Part shown: piece after piece, positions 47,672 through 54,621 of the stretch
How the letters are laid out: every line of letters starts with the position of its first letter
Position numbering within the stretch: the first letter of the stretch is position 1
NCBI GenBank assembly: GCA_036389035.1
Contig: DASVQQ010000001.1
Location: 1-64,000 of the forward strand
Direction: 5' to 3'
From: Jatrophihabitans sp.
GTDB taxonomy: Bacteria > Actinomycetota > Actinomycetes > Mycobacteriales > Jatrophihabitantaceae
Length of the DNA stretch: 64,000 nucleotides
Made by a program: the position numbers and the translations under genes
The notes under the pieces: generated by a model
Seen by the model: only the letters and a program-made list of their open reading frames with translations
What the model was told of the DNA's origin: nothing
Database searches by the model: none

Positions 47672-48850
47672 CTACCGCGGCTGGCGGCCGGCGGGGGCGT
47701 CAGCCGCCCGGTCGCCATGGGCAGCCATCGAGCGCTGCTCCCGCCGCAGCAGCAGCGGGCCGGCCGGCGCCAGCGTGATGCCGGCCCGGGGTTTCGGGTC
47801 CCCGGCCACCACGCTGAGCCGGCTGCCGGCGAACGCCTCCAGCACGGTGTCCAGGACCAGCCTGGCGTAGGCGCTGCCCAGGCAGGTCCGCTCACCGGCC
47901 GCGAACGGCAGGAAACCCCACGCCGGCAGCGGATCGAGGAATCGTTGTGGCCGGAACAGCAGCGGCTCCGGCCACAACCGCGGATCGCGATGGGTCAGGT
48001 AGGGGCTGTAGAGCACCAGGGCGCCCCGCGGGATCGAGATGCCTTCGAACGCCGTGTCCCGGGCGGCCCGGCGACTGCCCAGCCACCCCGCCGGGTAGAG
48101 CCGCAACACCTCGTTGACCGCCAGCGGCCGCTGCTCGGCGGCGAGCAGTTCCGGCTGGCGGCCGACGTGGTAGAGCAACCAGGCCATGGTGTGCGCGGTG
48201 GTGTCATAGCCCGCGCTGAGGGCGACCCGCACCTCCTCCAGCCCGCCCGGAAGGTCGCGGAACGCGGTGGCCAGGCAACCCTCCGGCGCTTCGGGCAGCG
48301 CCCGCTCCAGGGCACGGTTCATTCGCCGGAACAGGGCGGGCCGGCGCAGCAACGGCCCGGGCAGCGGGCTGTCCAGCGGTCGCAGGAAGGCGTCCAGCGT
48401 CCGGTCCGGCAGCGCGCCGCCGAAGAACGTGGCAGCAAGGATCTCGCGGGTGACCGAGGCAGACCAGGCCACCGCGTCGAACTCACCACTGGGCAGGGTG
48501 CGGTCGAGCACCGCGCGGATACGCGGGCGAAGGGCCGAGATCGGTCGCCGGGCGAAGGGCGGGTTCAGCTCGGCGCGGCGTTGCCGGTGCCGCGGCGCCT
48601 CCGTCTGCACGATGCCCGCCGCCAGGTGCGGTGACAACCCGCTCATGCTGCCCCTGCTGCGAAAAAGATCCAGGTCACCGAGCACGAACCGGTTCCAGTC
48701 CGGTGAGTAGCCCACGATGGTGCTTCGCCACAGCCGCAGGCTGAACACCGGGCCCAGCGCCGCGCCCTCCTCCAGCAGCGGCAGCGGTTGCCGGCCCCAC
48801 CGGCCGAGGTGGCCGACCACCGGTTGAGATCGAGGCGCGGGGGCTGTCAC
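47672..48850 (-). CDS. Cytochrome P450 (carotenoid locus)
   Basis: The 392-residue P450 has the I-helix AGYDTT at 213-218, E247-R250 in NEVLRL, and the haem ligand C323 in FAAGERTCLG. The N-terminal third includes GHLGRWGRQPLPLLEEGAALG, typical of soluble bacterial P450s. The GTG at 48850 overlaps the glycosyltransferase stop by 4 bp, so it is the third gene of an acyltransferase-glycosyltransferase-P450 operon. In the carotenoid context it probably oxidises a carotene end group or methyl; the actual position is unknown. Ferredoxin partners are not in the window. Confidence 0.9.
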   Translation of the reverse strand: MTAPAPRSQPVVGHLGRWGRQPLPLLEEGAALGPVFSLRLWRSTIVGYSPDWNRFVLGDLDLFRSRGSMSGLSPHLAAGIVQTEAPRHRQRRAELNPPFARRPISALRPRIRAVLDRTLPSGEFDAVAWSASVTREILAATFFGGALPDRTLDAFLRPLDSPLPGPLLRRPALFRRMNRALERALPEAPEGCLATAFRDLPGGLEEVRVALSAGYDTTAHTMAWLLYHVGRQPELLAAEQRPLAVNEVLRLYPAGWLGSRRAARDTAFEGISIPRGALVLYSPYLTHRDPRLWPEPLLFRPQRFLDPLPAWGFLPFAAGERTCLGSAYARLVLDTVLEAFAGSRLSVVAGDPKPRAGITLAPAGPLLLRREQRSMAAHGDRAADAPAGRQPR

Positions 48851-49959
48851 GGGTAGCTGCGGCCCTTCCAGCTCTGCTGCCTGCGCATCGCCTGGATGGC
48901 CACCGGAAGGAACGCGATCGGGCTCAGCGGGGTGAGGCCCGCCTGCCAGGCAGCCCTGGGATGGCACTTCAGCCCGACCAGCAGCCGCTCGGCAAGCCCC
49001 AACCCGAACGGCAACAGCCAGCGCCGGCGCTGGCTCGCCGCGACCAGTGGCAGCGTGTAGGCGGCCAGGTGCCAGCCGGCGGCCGCGACCAGCCGCCACC
49101 GCGATCCCCCGGTCACCGCGAGCAATCCCTTGCCCAGCCCGGCGACGACCTGGCGGTAACTGGTGTACATCCGGGTCTGCACCAGGTCACCGCCCAGGGC
49201 GAGCCCGAGCCGCAGACCCGCTCGCCGGGTCCGCCTGGCCAGCGCGACGTCCTCCACGATCTCCGAGCGCACCGAGGAGAACCCGGCAAGCTGGTCCAGG
49301 GCCGGGCGGCGAAACACCAGCAACGCCCCGTTGGCGGTGGCGGCTGCCGGCACGTCCACCGACAGCAGCCTGAAAGGAAGGAAGCACAGCAGCACATCCT
49401 CGATCAGGGGCGTCAGCAGCGCCTCACCGAGGCTGCCGGTGAGCTGGCGGGGAAAGACCGAGAAGACGTCGGCCCGCTGCTCGGCCATCGCCCGCAGCAC
49501 CGCCTCGATCGCGCCGGGAGCCAGCAGCACGTCGGCGTCGCAGTAGACCAGCAGCTCGCCGGACGCTTCGGCGGCCAGCTGCTCGCAGGCCCAGGTCTTG
49601 CCCACCCAACCCGGCGGCGGCGGCGTTCCGCTGACCAGCCGGGCGTGCGCCGACCCGGCCATGATCGACCGGGCCAGCGCGGCCGAGCCGTCACCGGACT
49701 GGTCATCCAGCACGATCAGCTCGGTGACCCCCGACTGGTTCAGCAACGCCGGCAGGAACCGCATCAGGGTGACCGCCTCGTCGCGCATCGGCACCAGCAG
49801 CGACACCGTGCCGTGCGGTGACCCGGGGTCGTGCGGTGACCCGAGCTGCCCGCTTGCCGAACGCCCTTTGCCCAGCACCGGAAACCACGCCAGGTTCATC
49901 GCCAGCGTCGTGAGCTTGACCAGCAGGAAACCCAGAACTGCCCGGAACAGGACGCTCAC
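48847..49959 (-). CDS. Membrane-bound family 2 glycosyltransferase (CrtQ-like)
   Basis: The 370-residue GT-A protein has an N-terminal membrane helix (FLLVKLTTLAMNLAWFPVLG), VSLLVPMRDEA, VLDDQSGDGS, the DxD-type VYCDADVLL, EIVEDVALARRTRRAG, and C-terminal membrane segments. This is the layout of CrtQ, which adds a sugar to diaponeurosporenoate in staphyloxanthin synthesis. GTG starts overlap the acyltransferase stop and the stop overlaps the P450, so the three are coupled. It probably glycosylates an oxidised carotenoid. A lipid glycosyltransferase is a less likely alternative. Confidence 0.87.
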   Translation of the reverse strand: MSVLFRAVLGFLLVKLTTLAMNLAWFPVLGKGRSASGQLGSPHDPGSPHGTVSLLVPMRDEAVTLMRFLPALLNQSGVTELIVLDDQSGDGSAALARSIMAGSAHARLVSGTPPPPGWVGKTWACEQLAAEASGELLVYCDADVLLAPGAIEAVLRAMAEQRADVFSVFPRQLTGSLGEALLTPLIEDVLLCFLPFRLLSVDVPAAATANGALLVFRRPALDQLAGFSSVRSEIVEDVALARRTRRAGLRLGLALGGDLVQTRMYTSYRQVVAGLGKGLLAVTGGSRWRLVAAAGWHLAAYTLPLVAASQRRRWLLPFGLGLAERLLVGLKCHPRAAWQAGLTPLSPIAFLPVAIQAMRRQQSWKGRSYP

Positions 49960-50609
49960 CGCCGGCCTACCCTCGATGACCAGCGATCGATCCGCTCGTC
50001 CCAGCTGGACCGCCCGGACACCACGCATCGGAACCCGGGCGGCGGCTCGCGTGGATCGGTGACGGCCAGCGTGGCGTCCAGGCCGGCCAGCTGCCCGGCC
50101 AGAGCGGCGGCCAGCCGGTCCGGCGGGCAGGGCGCTCCGATGTCGATCAGGCCTTCGGGGTACTGGTGGCCACGGGCGGCTACCCGCACCGCGACCGGCA
50201 GCAGCGTCGCCGGGGCCCGCCGCGCCAGCCACGCCGCGCCGGGCGCCAGCTCACCGAGCGGACCGGCCGGTCTCAGCTCGCCTTCGGGAAAGATCACCAG
50301 CACCCGGCCGTCGCGCAGGCTGGTCAACGCCTGCCGGGGGCGGTCGGTCGGGATAACGCCGATCGAGGTCAAGAAGCGGTAGTCGGACAGGTTGGCGCCT
50401 TCCATCAGCAGCGCCGCGGCCCGCCGCTGCCGGCGCAACACCGCGGCCGCCAGAAAGCCGTCCCACCAGCTGTGGTGATTCGCCGCCCAGACGCAACCAC
50501 CAGGCGGCAGCTGCCCGCGCGTCCAGATCCCACGCAGGCCGCGCCGCACCAGCCGCTCGAAGCCGGCTCCCAGCGCTCGGGCCGGCAAGGGCGCCCGTTG
50601 CTGGATCAT
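49956..50609 (-). CDS. PlsC-like acyltransferase (CrtO-like role)
   Basis: The 217-residue protein has the HX4D motif NHHSWWD, the lipid-binding ANLSDYRFLTSIGVIPTDRP segment and the later FPEGELRP, the usual blocks I-III of glycerolipid acyltransferases. Length is short for PlsC but close to small carotenoid-ester acyltransferases. It is the first gene of the operon with the glycosyltransferase and P450. By analogy to staphyloxanthin, it may acylate the sugar of a glycosyl carotenoid. A phospholipid role cannot be excluded. Confidence 0.82.
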   Translation of the reverse strand: MIQQRAPLPARALGAGFERLVRRGLRGIWTRGQLPPGGCVWAANHHSWWDGFLAAAVLRRQRRAAALLMEGANLSDYRFLTSIGVIPTDRPRQALTSLRDGRVLVIFPEGELRPAGPLGELAPGAAWLARRAPATLLPVAVRVAARGHQYPEGLIDIGAPCPPDRLAAALAGQLAGLDATLAVTDPREPPPGFRCVVSGRSSWDERIDRWSSRVGRR

Positions 50610-50745
50610 CGCGGCCGGCCCGCCGGGTCGGCGCTCGTCCGCGCGATGCAGGGCATGGCAGCTCCCGGGGCGGCTGAACCCGGGTCTGAAGCCACGCTGT
50701 GGCTGGTTTCACGGCCTCGGGTGGTGGCGCGGCTGCTCTTGAACC

Positions 50746-50758
50746 TAGAGTGACTCTA
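50746..50758. promoter_or_regulatory. 13-bp palindrome in the divergent crtI promoter region
   Basis: TAGAGT-G-ACTCTA is a perfect palindrome at 50746-50758, between the acyltransferase gene (left) and crtI (right). TTGAAC directly precedes it and TTGACT follows within 8 bp. It is a good candidate operator for the TetR regulator encoded between crtI and crtB. Confidence 0.45.
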
Positions 50759-50826
50759 ACATTGACTGGACGCAGCGGGACAACAGCTCCTGGCGGCTGC
50801 GCGGGGGAAGCCGAGAGGGGCGCCTC

Positions 50827-52320
50827 ATGCTCCGGACATCGCGGGTGGTGCCCGGCCGTACCGATGACGTGGTGATCATCGGAGCCGGCCTGGGCGGCCT
50901 GTCGGCCGCGCTCCGGTTGGCCGGCGCCGGTCGCCGGGTGACCGTCGTCGAGCAGGCGGCCGAACCCGGCGGCCGGGCCGGCGTGCTGCGCCAGGACGGT
51001 TACCAGTTCGACACCGGCCCGACGGTGCTGACGATGCCCGAGCTCATCGATGACGCCCTGGCCTGCGTCGGGGAGCGCCTGACCGACCGGCTCGAGCTGC
51101 TGCCGCTGAGCCCGGCCTACCGGGCCAACTTCGCCGACGGCTCCAGGATCGACGTGCACACCGACCTGGAGATGATGGCGGCCGAGATCGCCGAGGTGGC
51201 CTCACCCCGGGACGCGGCCGGCTACCGGGAGCTGGTGCGGTTCCTGAACGAGCTGTACCGGCTGGAGCAGCGCAACTTCATCGACCGCAATCTCGATTCG
51301 CCGTTGCAGCTGCTGGGCAGCGCCGGAATCAAGCTGCTGGCCCTGGGCGGCCTGCGGCGGCTGGCGCCCAAGGTCGGGCAATACCTGCAGGACGACCGGT
51401 TGCGGCGGATCTTCTCCTTCCAGGCGATGTATGCCGGGCTGGCGCCGCAGGACGCGCTGGCGATCTACGCCGTGATCGCCTACATGGACACGGTCGCCGG
51501 TGTGTACTTTCCCCGCGGCGGCATGCACGCCGTCTCCCGGGCGCTGGCCGACGCGGCCGCCGAGCACGGAGTCACCTTTCGCTACGGGACGAAAGCCGAG
51601 CGAATCGAGGTCTCGGGCAACCGGGCCCGCGCGGTGCTCACCTGCGACGGCGACCGGATCCCCGCCGATGCCGTGGTCGTTAACGCCGACCTGCCGACTG
51701 CCTACGAGCAGCTGCTGCCTGCCCGGTCGCGCCCGCGCCGGCTGGCGCGCCTGCGGTACTCGCCGTCGTGCGTGCTGGTGCACGCCGGCTCGACGGCTCA
51801 CTACCCCGACCTGGCACACCACTCCATCTTCTTCGGCCAGGCCTGGCGCACGACGTTCTCCGAGATCATCGACCAGGGCCGGCTGATGAGTGATCCGTCG
51901 TTCCTGGTGAGCAATCCCAGCCGGACCGACCCGTCGATGGCGCCGCCGGGACGGGCCAGCTACTACGTCCTGTTCCCCTCCCCCAACACCCGGGCGGCAA
52001 TCGACTGGCCGGTCATCGGCCCGCGCTACCGGGACGAGATCATGGCCACGCTGGACCGGCGCGGCCTGCCCGGCTTCGAGCAGAGCGTCGAGGTCGAGGT
52101 GGTCGTGACCCCTCAGGACTGGCAGGACCAGGGACTGGCCGCCGGTGCCCCGTTCGCGGCGGCTCACACCTTCTTCCAGTCCGGGCCGTTCCGGTTTCCG
52201 ACCCTGGACCGGCAGGTCGAGAACCTGGTGTTCTGCGGCTCCAACACCCAGCCGGGAGTGGGAGTTCCGATGGTGTTGCTGTCGGGCCGGCTCGCGGCGG
52301 CCCGCATCACCGGCGGTTAG
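50827..52320 (+). CDS. crtI: Phytoene desaturase family (CrtI/CrtN-type)
   Basis: The 497-residue flavoprotein has the FAD-binding DVVIIGAGLGGLSAALRLA at about 14-32, GGRAGVLRQDGYQFDTGPTVLTMP, AIYAVIAYMDTVAGVYFPRGGMHAV, and the C-terminal FCGSNTQPGVGVPMVLLSGR typical of CrtI/CrtN. It introduces double bonds into phytoene or diapophytoene. GAGAGGGG precedes the ATG. The TetR and crtB genes follow in the same direction. Whether the substrate is C40 or C30 is not decidable from sequence by eye, and no prenyl diphosphate synthase is in the window. Confidence 0.92.
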   Translation: MLRTSRVVPGRTDDVVIIGAGLGGLSAALRLAGAGRRVTVVEQAAEPGGRAGVLRQDGYQFDTGPTVLTMPELIDDALACVGERLTDRLELLPLSPAYRANFADGSRIDVHTDLEMMAAEIAEVASPRDAAGYRELVRFLNELYRLEQRNFIDRNLDSPLQLLGSAGIKLLALGGLRRLAPKVGQYLQDDRLRRIFSFQAMYAGLAPQDALAIYAVIAYMDTVAGVYFPRGGMHAVSRALADAAAEHGVTFRYGTKAERIEVSGNRARAVLTCDGDRIPADAVVVNADLPTAYEQLLPARSRPRRLARLRYSPSCVLVHAGSTAHYPDLAHHSIFFGQAWRTTFSEIIDQGRLMSDPSFLVSNPSRTDPSMAPPGRASYYVLFPSPNTRAAIDWPVIGPRYRDEIMATLDRRGLPGFEQSVEVEVVVTPQDWQDQGLAAGAPFAAAHTFFQSGPFRFPTLDRQVENLVFCGSNTQPGVGVPMVLLSGRLAAARITGG

Positions 52321-52388
52321 CGGCTGATGACCCTGACAGCGAGCGCCCTGACAGCAGGGGCGACCGGCCGAGGACCCGAGAGGTGGAT

Positions 52389-53036
52389 GTGAGCGAGCAA
52401 CTGGGACTGCGAGAGCAGCACAAGCGGCGAACCCGGGACGCCATCGGGGCGGCCGCGATGTCGCTGTTCTTCCAGCACGGCTATGACGCGGTGACGGTCG
52501 CCGATGTCGCGCGGCAGGCCGGCGTCTCGGTCGCCACGGTGTTCAACTACTTCGACACCAAAGAGGACTTGTTCTTCGACGAGGTGGAGCCGCTGCAAGC
52601 CGCGCTGGTCGATGCCGTGCGACGCTGCCCACCCGGGGACTCGGTGCTTCTCGCGCTGCGCCACCAGGTCTTCTACCAGCTGACGGCCGGGCGCACCGAC
52701 GCCGACGCCGACGAGGTCGCTCGCTTCCACGCGGCCGTCGTCGAGAGCCCTGACCTGCAGCGCCGCGAGCAGCACATCCAGCTCGAACGCCGGCAGGTTC
52801 TCACCCGCGCCCTCGCTGAGGCACTGGGCACCGACACCCCTGCTTTGACAGTCGAGCTGGCTGCCGCCCAGTACCTGGCGGCCGAGGCGGTGGTCGGCGC
52901 GCAGTTGCGGGCCCGGCTGCTCGATGGGCAGCCGCTGGGCCAGGCGCGGGTGCAGCTGCAGCCCCTGATCGACGAAGTTTTCAGCACCCTGCGCACCGGG
53001 CTCGGCCCTCTGGTCAAGACGGAAGCAGCGCGATGA
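52389..53036 (+). CDS. TetR-family transcriptional regulator
   Basis: The 215-residue protein has RTRDAIGAAAMSLFFQHGYDAV, then VADVARQAGVSVATVFNYF, the TetR helix-turn-helix in residues 14-55, and an all-helical C-terminal domain. The GTG at 52389 has GAGAGG at proper spacing; GTG 52383 overlaps it. The gene sits between crtI and crtB and its stop (53036) is 27 bp before crtB, so it is part of the operon. It is a likely local regulator, perhaps acting at the palindrome upstream of crtI. The ligand is unknown. Confidence 0.9.
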   Translation: MSEQLGLREQHKRRTRDAIGAAAMSLFFQHGYDAVTVADVARQAGVSVATVFNYFDTKEDLFFDEVEPLQAALVDAVRRCPPGDSVLLALRHQVFYQLTAGRTDADADEVARFHAAVVESPDLQRREQHIQLERRQVLTRALAEALGTDTPALTVELAAAQYLAAEAVVGAQLRARLLDGQPLGQARVQLQPLIDEVFSTLRTGLGPLVKTEAAR

Positions 53037-53062
53037 CAGGCAATCGCTACAAGGAGAATCAG

Positions 53063-54124
53063 GTGTCACCGACCCGGGTCGCCACCGCCGCGGTCGATGG
53101 GTCCGCAGGCCCAGCCACTCGCTGGCGCGGCAGCACACCCGGTGGCCCGGGCCAGCTCAACCCGGCGTCCCAGCCCGGCGCGGGGGCCCGGCGCGAGCTG
53201 CGGGCAGCCGGAATCCACGATCGGGCGGCGCAAGCCGGTTACGTCCAGGCACGGGCGCTCAACGCCCAACACGGCAGGACCTACTTCCTGGCGACCCGGC
53301 TGCTGCCAGCGGCCAAAAGGCCTTATGTGCACGCGCTCTACGGCTTCGCCCGCTACGCCGATGACATCGTCGACGACCTCGACCCGCGGCTGAGCACCGC
53401 TGAGCGAGCGCGCAGGTTCGACGCCTGGGCCCGGACCTTCGTCGCGGATCTGGAGCGGGGCGTCTCGGCCCACCCGATCTGTCAGGCGGTGCTCGACACC
53501 GTCGACCGCTGGCAGATACCGCCGGAGCACCTGGTCGACTTCTTGCACTCGATGCGGATGGATCTGACGGTCACCGAGTACCAGCACTTCGATGACCTGG
53601 CCAAGTACATGTGGGGCTCGGCTGCCGTGATCGGCCTGCAAATGCTGCCGATCCTGGGCCGTGAGGACGAGCGGGTGGACTGGAGCAGGCTGGGCCGGCA
53701 CGCGGCCGACCTCGGGCTGGCCTTCCAGCTGACCAACTTCCTGCGTGATGTCGGCGAGGACCTCGACCGTGGCCGGATCTACCTGCCGCAGGAGTCCCTC
53801 GAGCGGTTCGGGGTCGACCGCGCGGCGCTGCTGCGGGCCCGGGCTACCGGATCGGCCAGCGAGCCGATCCGGCAGCTCATCGCTTTCGAACTCGAACGGG
53901 CGCGCGGACTGTACCGCTCGGCCTGGCCCGGCATCGACCTCGTCGAACGCAGTTCCAGGGACTGCCTGCGGACCGCCTGGACGCTGTACGGCGCCATCCT
54001 CGACCAGATCGAGAAGCTCGATCACGACGTGTTCAGCTGCCGGGCGTCGGTCAGCCTGCCGCGTCGGGTGAAGGTGGCCGGCGGCGGGTTGCTGCGGGCA
54101 ATGTGGGCCCGCACGATCAGCTAA
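53063..54124 (+). CDS. crtB: Phytoene/squalene synthase family, CrtB/CrtM-type
   Basis: The 353-residue protein has the first Asp-rich motif ARYADDIVDDLD (DDIVD), the second motif DVGEDLDRGRIYLP, and FATRLLPAAKR/YVHALYGF before them. It joins two prenyl diphosphates head-to-head to give phytoene or a C30 analogue. The first 55 residues are a low-complexity extension beyond the fold. The GTG at 53063 follows AAGGAG; the ATG at 53033 lacks a site. It is the third gene of crtI-tetR-crtB. Confidence 0.9.
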   Translation: MSPTRVATAAVDGSAGPATRWRGSTPGGPGQLNPASQPGAGARRELRAAGIHDRAAQAGYVQARALNAQHGRTYFLATRLLPAAKRPYVHALYGFARYADDIVDDLDPRLSTAERARRFDAWARTFVADLERGVSAHPICQAVLDTVDRWQIPPEHLVDFLHSMRMDLTVTEYQHFDDLAKYMWGSAAVIGLQMLPILGREDERVDWSRLGRHAADLGLAFQLTNFLRDVGEDLDRGRIYLPQESLERFGVDRAALLRARATGSASEPIRQLIAFELERARGLYRSAWPGIDLVERSSRDCLRTAWTLYGAILDQIEKLDHDVFSCRASVSLPRRVKVAGGGLLRAMWARTIS

Positions 54125-54165
54125 TCGACGTCCACCCCGGCTGGGCAGGCGATAGGGTGTGGGCT

Positions 54166-54621
54166 GTGATCATCGGCATCGACCATATCGGGCTCGCGAC
54201 CGAAGACCCAGCTGGCGTCGCGGCATTCTTGACCGCGCTGGGCATGGGCATGGACGATCAGGGGGTAGCCGCCGAGTACGGGGTGGCGTGCGAATTCTGG
54301 TCCTATCCGGCGGCCGGTGGCCAGCCCGCCATCGAGCTCGTGACGCCGGTGCGCGAGGACTCCGCGCTCAGCGATCACTTCTCGCGCCGCTCTCCCTCGC
54401 TCTACCACGTCGCGTTCGAGGTCGATGACCTGGACGGCGAGCTGTCCCGGCTGCGGGGCAGCGGCCTGGTGCCGGTGGACGCGGCGCCGTGCGCCGGCGC
54501 CCGGCCTGGGATGCGGGTGGCGTTCATGTACGTTCCCAAGCCGGCCGCCCTGCTGATCGAACTCGTGCAGTACGGCGTCATCACTGCCGATTCAGCCGCC
54601 GATTCAGCCTCTGGTAGCTAG
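54166..54621 (+). CDS. VOC-family protein (methylmalonyl-CoA epimerase-like)
   Basis: The 151-residue protein has two glyoxalase-type repeats: IGIDHIGLATEDPAGVAAFLTALG, and LYHVAFEVDDLDGELSRLRGSG with the C-terminal LLIELVQYG. His (in DHIGLA), Glu (IELVTPV), His (YHVAFEV) and Glu (IELVQ) provide the metal ligands of vicinal-oxygen-chelate enzymes. The order resembles methylmalonyl-CoA epimerase. The GTG at 54166 was chosen because earlier codons are non-conserved. Its stop overlaps the convergent aminopeptidase-like gene by 4 bp. Alternative VOC functions are possible. Confidence 0.8.
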   Translation: MIIGIDHIGLATEDPAGVAAFLTALGMGMDDQGVAAEYGVACEFWSYPAAGGQPAIELVTPVREDSALSDHFSRRSPSLYHVAFEVDDLDGELSRLRGSGLVPVDAAPCAGARPGMRVAFMYVPKPAALLIELVQYGVITADSAADSASGS

